Assembly: GCA_963965975.1 (NCBI GenBank)
Contig: OZ014411.1
Span: 15,582,446-15,646,445, forward strand
DNA length: 64,000 bases
DNA from: Xestospongia bergquistia
Lineage: Eukaryota > Porifera > Demospongiae > Haplosclerida > Petrosiidae
Direction of reading: 5' to 3'
The notes beneath the pieces were generated by a model. The model worked only from the letters and a program-made list of their open reading frames with translations. It was not told where the DNA came from and did no database searches. Every line of letters begins with the position of its first letter. Within the stretch, counting starts at the first letter, position 1. This document shows positions 60,471 through 64,000 of this stretch, piece by piece. A program made the translations under genes and the position numbers.

Positions 60471-61080
60471 AGAACATGACTCAGTACTATTTTCTATTTA
60501 ATATCATTACGTTTATTGATAAAAAATTAGTTTTTCATAATTTCAATGTCTTGTAATAACTGCAAAAATAACTGGAGTGTTTCATTTGGTGTACTAATAT
60601 TTTCATCAAGCTTAAATTTCTCTGTAGACTAAATTCATCTGAGAAAAAAGATGATTTGTGTCCATAATTATTTTCTGCATACGTTAACAATGCATAATCA
60701 AGTATGCATTTATTTATATATAGTCTGAGGTCCCTAGTTTAAGTTTTAAATTTATTATGATTGAAACATATAGCACCTACCATATTGTTCTGGTAAAAAA
60801 TAAAGTATCTCAGAAATTCCACCTATAGTTTCACAATATTTGCTTTTTCTAATATAATGATGATTCTACTCATTCACAAGAACATCTAGTTTCTTCTCAA
60901 TGATTGGTCCAAAGCAATAACATGATGTCTCACTATAAATTGAACAAAAATTGTCTGAGTAGTACAAGCATCATGTACTCAGAGTGTACATTCCAAAGAA
61001 TCATCAAAGCAGCCATTGATTTGCAAATCCTGGCAATTTATTATAATGAATTACAGCTCTTCTATATGCAAGACATAACT
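60471..61080. other. Intergenic, decayed integrase tail on minus
   Basis: Within 60880-61060 minus-strand fragments vaguely follow the end of integrase proteins (CFDDSLECT), but no frame is supported. The 85-codon plus-strand frame at 60904-61161 overlaps integrase exon 61084-61149 in antisense and is rejected as a gene. Confidence 0.4.
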
Positions 61081-61083
61081 TAC

Positions 61084-61729
61084 ATGGAAAAATTGAATCC
61101 ACCAGTCAGTCAATCTGTATCTCAAGAAGGCCCACCAAGCTTCAATTCTCTACATAATTAGCAATATTTTTAAATTTTATTTAAAGCATTTACCTGATTA
61201 GAGCTAGATTGACTATATCTAAAACTCATTTCAGCAGACAAGCTATCATTGTGAGTACTTCTTAATGTTGGATTAACAAAGGCACTTATTGACTTTTCTG
61301 TACCTCTGTGAGCTCTTACAACTCTAGGAAGACCTAAATGTTATTAATTTATACTATAGCTTATTTCAAAACTTATACCATTAATTGCTTTTACTATATC
61401 TAAATAATACTGTGCAATAATGTGGGGATCATTGTTACTGCTTGCATAATTCCTCCACATAATTCTTCTTCTGTACTTGTTAAAAAGTTTAAAAATAAAA
61501 TAATAATGCAACATATTCATCAATGCAGCCATGAATAGTGATACCAAATAGCTTTAATTTATCATAGCCATCACAGTGCCAAATATAATTTAGACCCTGA
61601 ATGTTTTATTAGTTATACTGAAAATATAGCAAAGAATTTTCATACCTTACTATGATATATCCTTCTTTTCAATCTTTGCCTACTCCTTTCTTCAGAACCT
61701 TCAGGATCCATTAAAGGTAACAAAACCAT
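61084..61729 (-). pseudogene. DDE integrase-core gene (transposon-derived), broken
   Basis: Four minus-strand exons: from ATG 61729 to 61646 (MVLLPLMDPEGSEERSRQRL), 61596-61379 (GLNYIWHCDGYDKLKLFGIT, a shift, then RRIMW and NNDPHIIAQYYLDIVKAING), 61333-61194 (LPRVVRAHRGTEK, later NDSLSAEMSFRY) and 61149-61084 (RIEAWWAFLRYRLTDWWIQF). All joins are phase-compatible except for the one-base shift inside 61596-61379. The layout WH.DGYDKL, VRADRGTE, RIE.WW is that of a transposon-derived integrase family common in invertebrates. The catalytic triad is D, D, E; here the second Asp is His (RAHRGTE). With the shift, the enzyme is dead. Confidence 0.75.
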
Positions 61730-62029
61730 GACTGTGTCTCTATAGTATTATAATTTGTAATAGCTACAATGGCTAACATATAAGGTATAACCTTTTGACA
61801 TTTTACTGATGAGTGATATGCAATAGGTTCCACATACATCTGTATCCCAATAATCCACCAGAAAATTGTAATTCTTTCTTTCAATAGAATGAATAGACAT
61901 AGACATAGGAATGTCATTGAAAGTATCAAACTCTGTATTAGCCACTGAATAAAATTATAAAAATAAGAATGTAAGCACATGTTAAAAATGGAAATTTGAA
62001 ATAAGAAAAGCCTATAAAAAATAAGAAAT

Positions 62030-62360
62030 GGCGCAAGTGCCAAGGATGGGATAAGGAAAAAGGAATTGGAACTCACCAACTTGGTCGTTAATTGGAACCA
62101 CATCAACTGAGTCTTTAATTGGAATTTTCAAAGAATTCGAAGGTGCGCGGAAGAAATTGGAAATAAGAATTGGAATGTCCGTCTGTAGCTTCCGTACAAT
62201 TGTATCAGCATCAGAGAATATTGTTATGTTGTGTTCAAAAGGTACTACCAAACTATGTGAATGTATTAACAATACTTGTCAGGTATAACAACAAATACTT
62301 AATATCAATACACAATGACAGTGAGTCTCATTATTTTAGAATAATCTCGCGGTGCTCGCG
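62030..62360. repeat. Direct repeat, copy 1 (about 320 bp)
   Basis: It starts in AAGCCTATAAAAAATAAGAA and runs through AACTTGGTCGTTAATTGGAA to about TCATTATTTTAGAATAATCT. The same run appears at 62565-62885 with few changes. It contains the dispersed word AATTGGAATGTCCGTCTG followed by TAGCTTCCGTAC. Confidence 0.85.
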
Positions 62361-62564
62361 CTTTACTTCATTGAGCTCAATGACGTAATGAGCTGTCTCT
62401 TAGAATGGAGCGAAGCGACATGTTTCCAGTTAGGGTGGGGGATAGGATTTTAGTTGTTAAATGTTCCATCGAAGAATAGAAAATAGAATTGGAAAACTTC
62501 AAAGTAGAATATGAAATTACGAAGTAGAAATGGATGGCCGCCTTCGGCTTCCGTAAGAAAAGCC

Positions 62565-62885
62565 TATAAAAAATAAGAAATGGCGCACGTCCCAAGGATG
62601 GGATAAGGAAAAAGGAATTGGAACTCACCAACTTGGTCGTTAATTGGAACCACATCAACTGAGTCTTTAATTGGAATTTTCAAAGAATTCGAAGGTGCGC
62701 GGAAGTAAGAAATGGAATGTCCGTCTGTAGCTTCCGTACAATTGTATCAGCATCAGAAAATATTGTTTAGTTGTGTTCAAAAGGTGCTACCAAACTATGT
62801 GAATGTATTAACAATACTTGTCAGGTATAACAACAAATACATAATATCACTACATAGAGACAGTCTCATTATTTTAGAATAATCT
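62565..62885. repeat. Direct repeat, copy 2
   Basis: Partner of 62030-62360. Between the copies lies a GC-richer patch (TCGCGGTGCTCGCGC near 62346). Minus-strand frames at 62012-62272 and 62377-62658 come from the repeat itself. Confidence 0.85.
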
Positions 62886-62899
62886 GTTCATATTGTCAT

Positions 62900-63790
62900 A
62901 TGATTCAATCTTTTCTTTTTTTAATCAGTGCTAGTCTCCTTTTGTTGACAATATTGTCTATGTATACTAGACAGTGATAGAGACTATTACCTTGAAAATA
63001 TATTGACCTCATATACTAAAAATAACACAGATGACTATTACATTTAGGTAGTTCTAATATCAACATTGTAATTGATGTTACATTTGTCATGCTTATATTA
63101 GGATAAATGTCTATAATCCTGATCAATATCAGTTTGCCAGCATTTGCCATGTAAGATGAAATGAACCAATCTCTCACTATAATAGTTACTGTTTTCTACT
63201 TATAGTATTCTCTGATTGTTCCTTTATATTAGTGCTGTGATAGCTGGGGAATAGTATGGACTAGTACACTTTAGGTGCAACTGATAGACAACTTTGTCCT
63301 GAACAACCTGATATATTATATATATGAAAAATAGTCATTGATTGCTATTGTTTTCTTAACTAATGATATAATCTTTCAATGTTTGTTGTTGGCGGATTAA
63401 CAACATCTACTTGTACGTATTAAAGTGGATATATCAAGTGATCCTAATGTACTAGATTGTTTCCCTGTTGAATACCAGGATTACTTAAATTAGGTATTTA
63501 TTGAGGAAAGAATGAGCTATAGTTTGCTTTTTAATGATTAGGCTAATGATATATATTCTTCAGTCATTTCAAAGTTAACAGACACAGCTGGACGAACATT
63601 GCCAAACCAAGCTTCTCTTTTACCAGCTTCTTCTATAAATACCACTAACTGTATTGTTGCTGTGCACATGTTTAAAAATAATTAGGAAGATATAAAATAT
63701 CTACTTTTTATGTAGGAGGAAGTACAGGAAGTGTTTGCATAGCATTTGTTAACAGATAGTAAACAATCAATAGTGGGCACTCTTACTTTG
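62900..63790 (+). repeat. Decayed copy of the 1.32-2.50 kb block
   Basis: Colinear with 1330-2500: the AATCAGT.CTAGTCTC leader, the exon-like segment at 63205-63325 (now with stops), the second exon-like segment at about 63400-63493 ending in ACTTAAATTAG, the GGAGGAAGTACAGGAAGTGT exon remnant at 63716 and the AGATAGTAAACAATCAATAG word at 63755. It has the same orientation, about 61.5 kb apart. Confidence 0.75.
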
Positions 63791-64000
63791 AATTTAGATG
63801 ACATGTCTCTATAGTTGTTTATACACTATACCTCCCATCCACAACAAACAAACTGAGCACTAACTTAAATAAAAACTTGTTATATAATGTGGAAATACTA
63901 CCTACAGTAGTGTGGGATATCTGATTAAGATAACTCATATAATATGAACACATTGAAAATTAGATGTAAATTTCACTTATTTGGTATCATCTGTTAAAAT

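Noticed and set aside
60904-61161. 85-codon plus-strand frame
   Set aside because: It overlaps in antisense an integrase exon that has correct splice sites and family motifs.
1-64000. tRNA and rRNA genes
   Set aside because: Scanned by eye for cloverleaf A/B-box patterns and conserved rRNA words. None was convincing, though a covariance search could still find a divergent tRNA.

Overview
The window looks like nuclear DNA of an early-branching animal, most probably a demosponge close to Amphimedon. The DNA is very AT-rich. Genes are split into many small exons by short GT...AG introns, and almost no continuous reading frame exceeds 100 codons. The protein families are metazoan: Notch-ligand DSL/EGF pieces, an SRCR remnant, ankyrin-ZU5-death-domain modules, an MTR4-type helicase and a Vps39/TGFBRAP1-type fragment. 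Exons were found by hand, by joining frames across splice signals and checking that phases agree. The species call is inference.

Layout. 1-0.7 kb: last exon of a type I membrane protein (+), with a transmembrane segment and a tail carrying NPF and NPAY motifs. 1.6-7.7 kb: a cluster of Delta-like (MNNL/DSL/EGF) exons and a second membrane/tail exon (+), most of them broken. 8.5-12.4 kb: a dispersed repeat, a decayed coiled-coil frame, an inverted Delta-like EGF fragment and a non-LTR reverse-transcriptase remnant (all coding remnants on -). 13.9-35.5 kb: the main intact gene, on the minus strand. Twenty-one exons encode an N-terminal region, eleven to twelve ankyrin repeats, a ZU5 domain, a UPA-like region, a death domain, a PPxY motif and a C-terminal transmembrane anchor. 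The exon lengths sum to a whole number of codons (about 980) with every phase matching.

The introns of that gene hold two 143-bp minisatellite arrays, a kilobase-scale segmental duplication, a hAT-like MITE with a perfect 8-bp target duplication, and a Ty3/gypsy-like remnant with integrase placed before reverse transcriptase. 36.6-44.6 kb: decayed mobile elements (a transposase with inverted ends, a Penelope-like terminus), an SRCR remnant and mostly non-coding DNA. 44.57-45.67 kb: a head-to-head pair of coding starts around a TCACGTGA box; neither product is recognised. 48-55.8 kb: tandemly repeated, broken pieces of a SAM-like family and of an MTR4-like helicase, followed by an ACATGT-rich satellite. 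57.4-58 kb: a Vps39/TGFBRAP1-like fragment. 59.2-60.5 kb: a third copy of the SAM-like family with an intact 3' half. 61.08-61.73 kb: a decayed DDE-integrase gene (-). 62-64 kb: direct repeats and a decayed copy of the 1.3-2.5 kb block, about 61.5 kb from the first.

The ankyrin-ZU5-UPA-death gene is the best candidate for something functional and little described. Its architecture suggests a membrane-tethered death-domain scaffold, with the same domain logic as ankyrins, UNC5 and PIDD but anchored at the C-terminus. The Notch-ligand, helicase and SAM blocks look like recent local duplication followed by decay.
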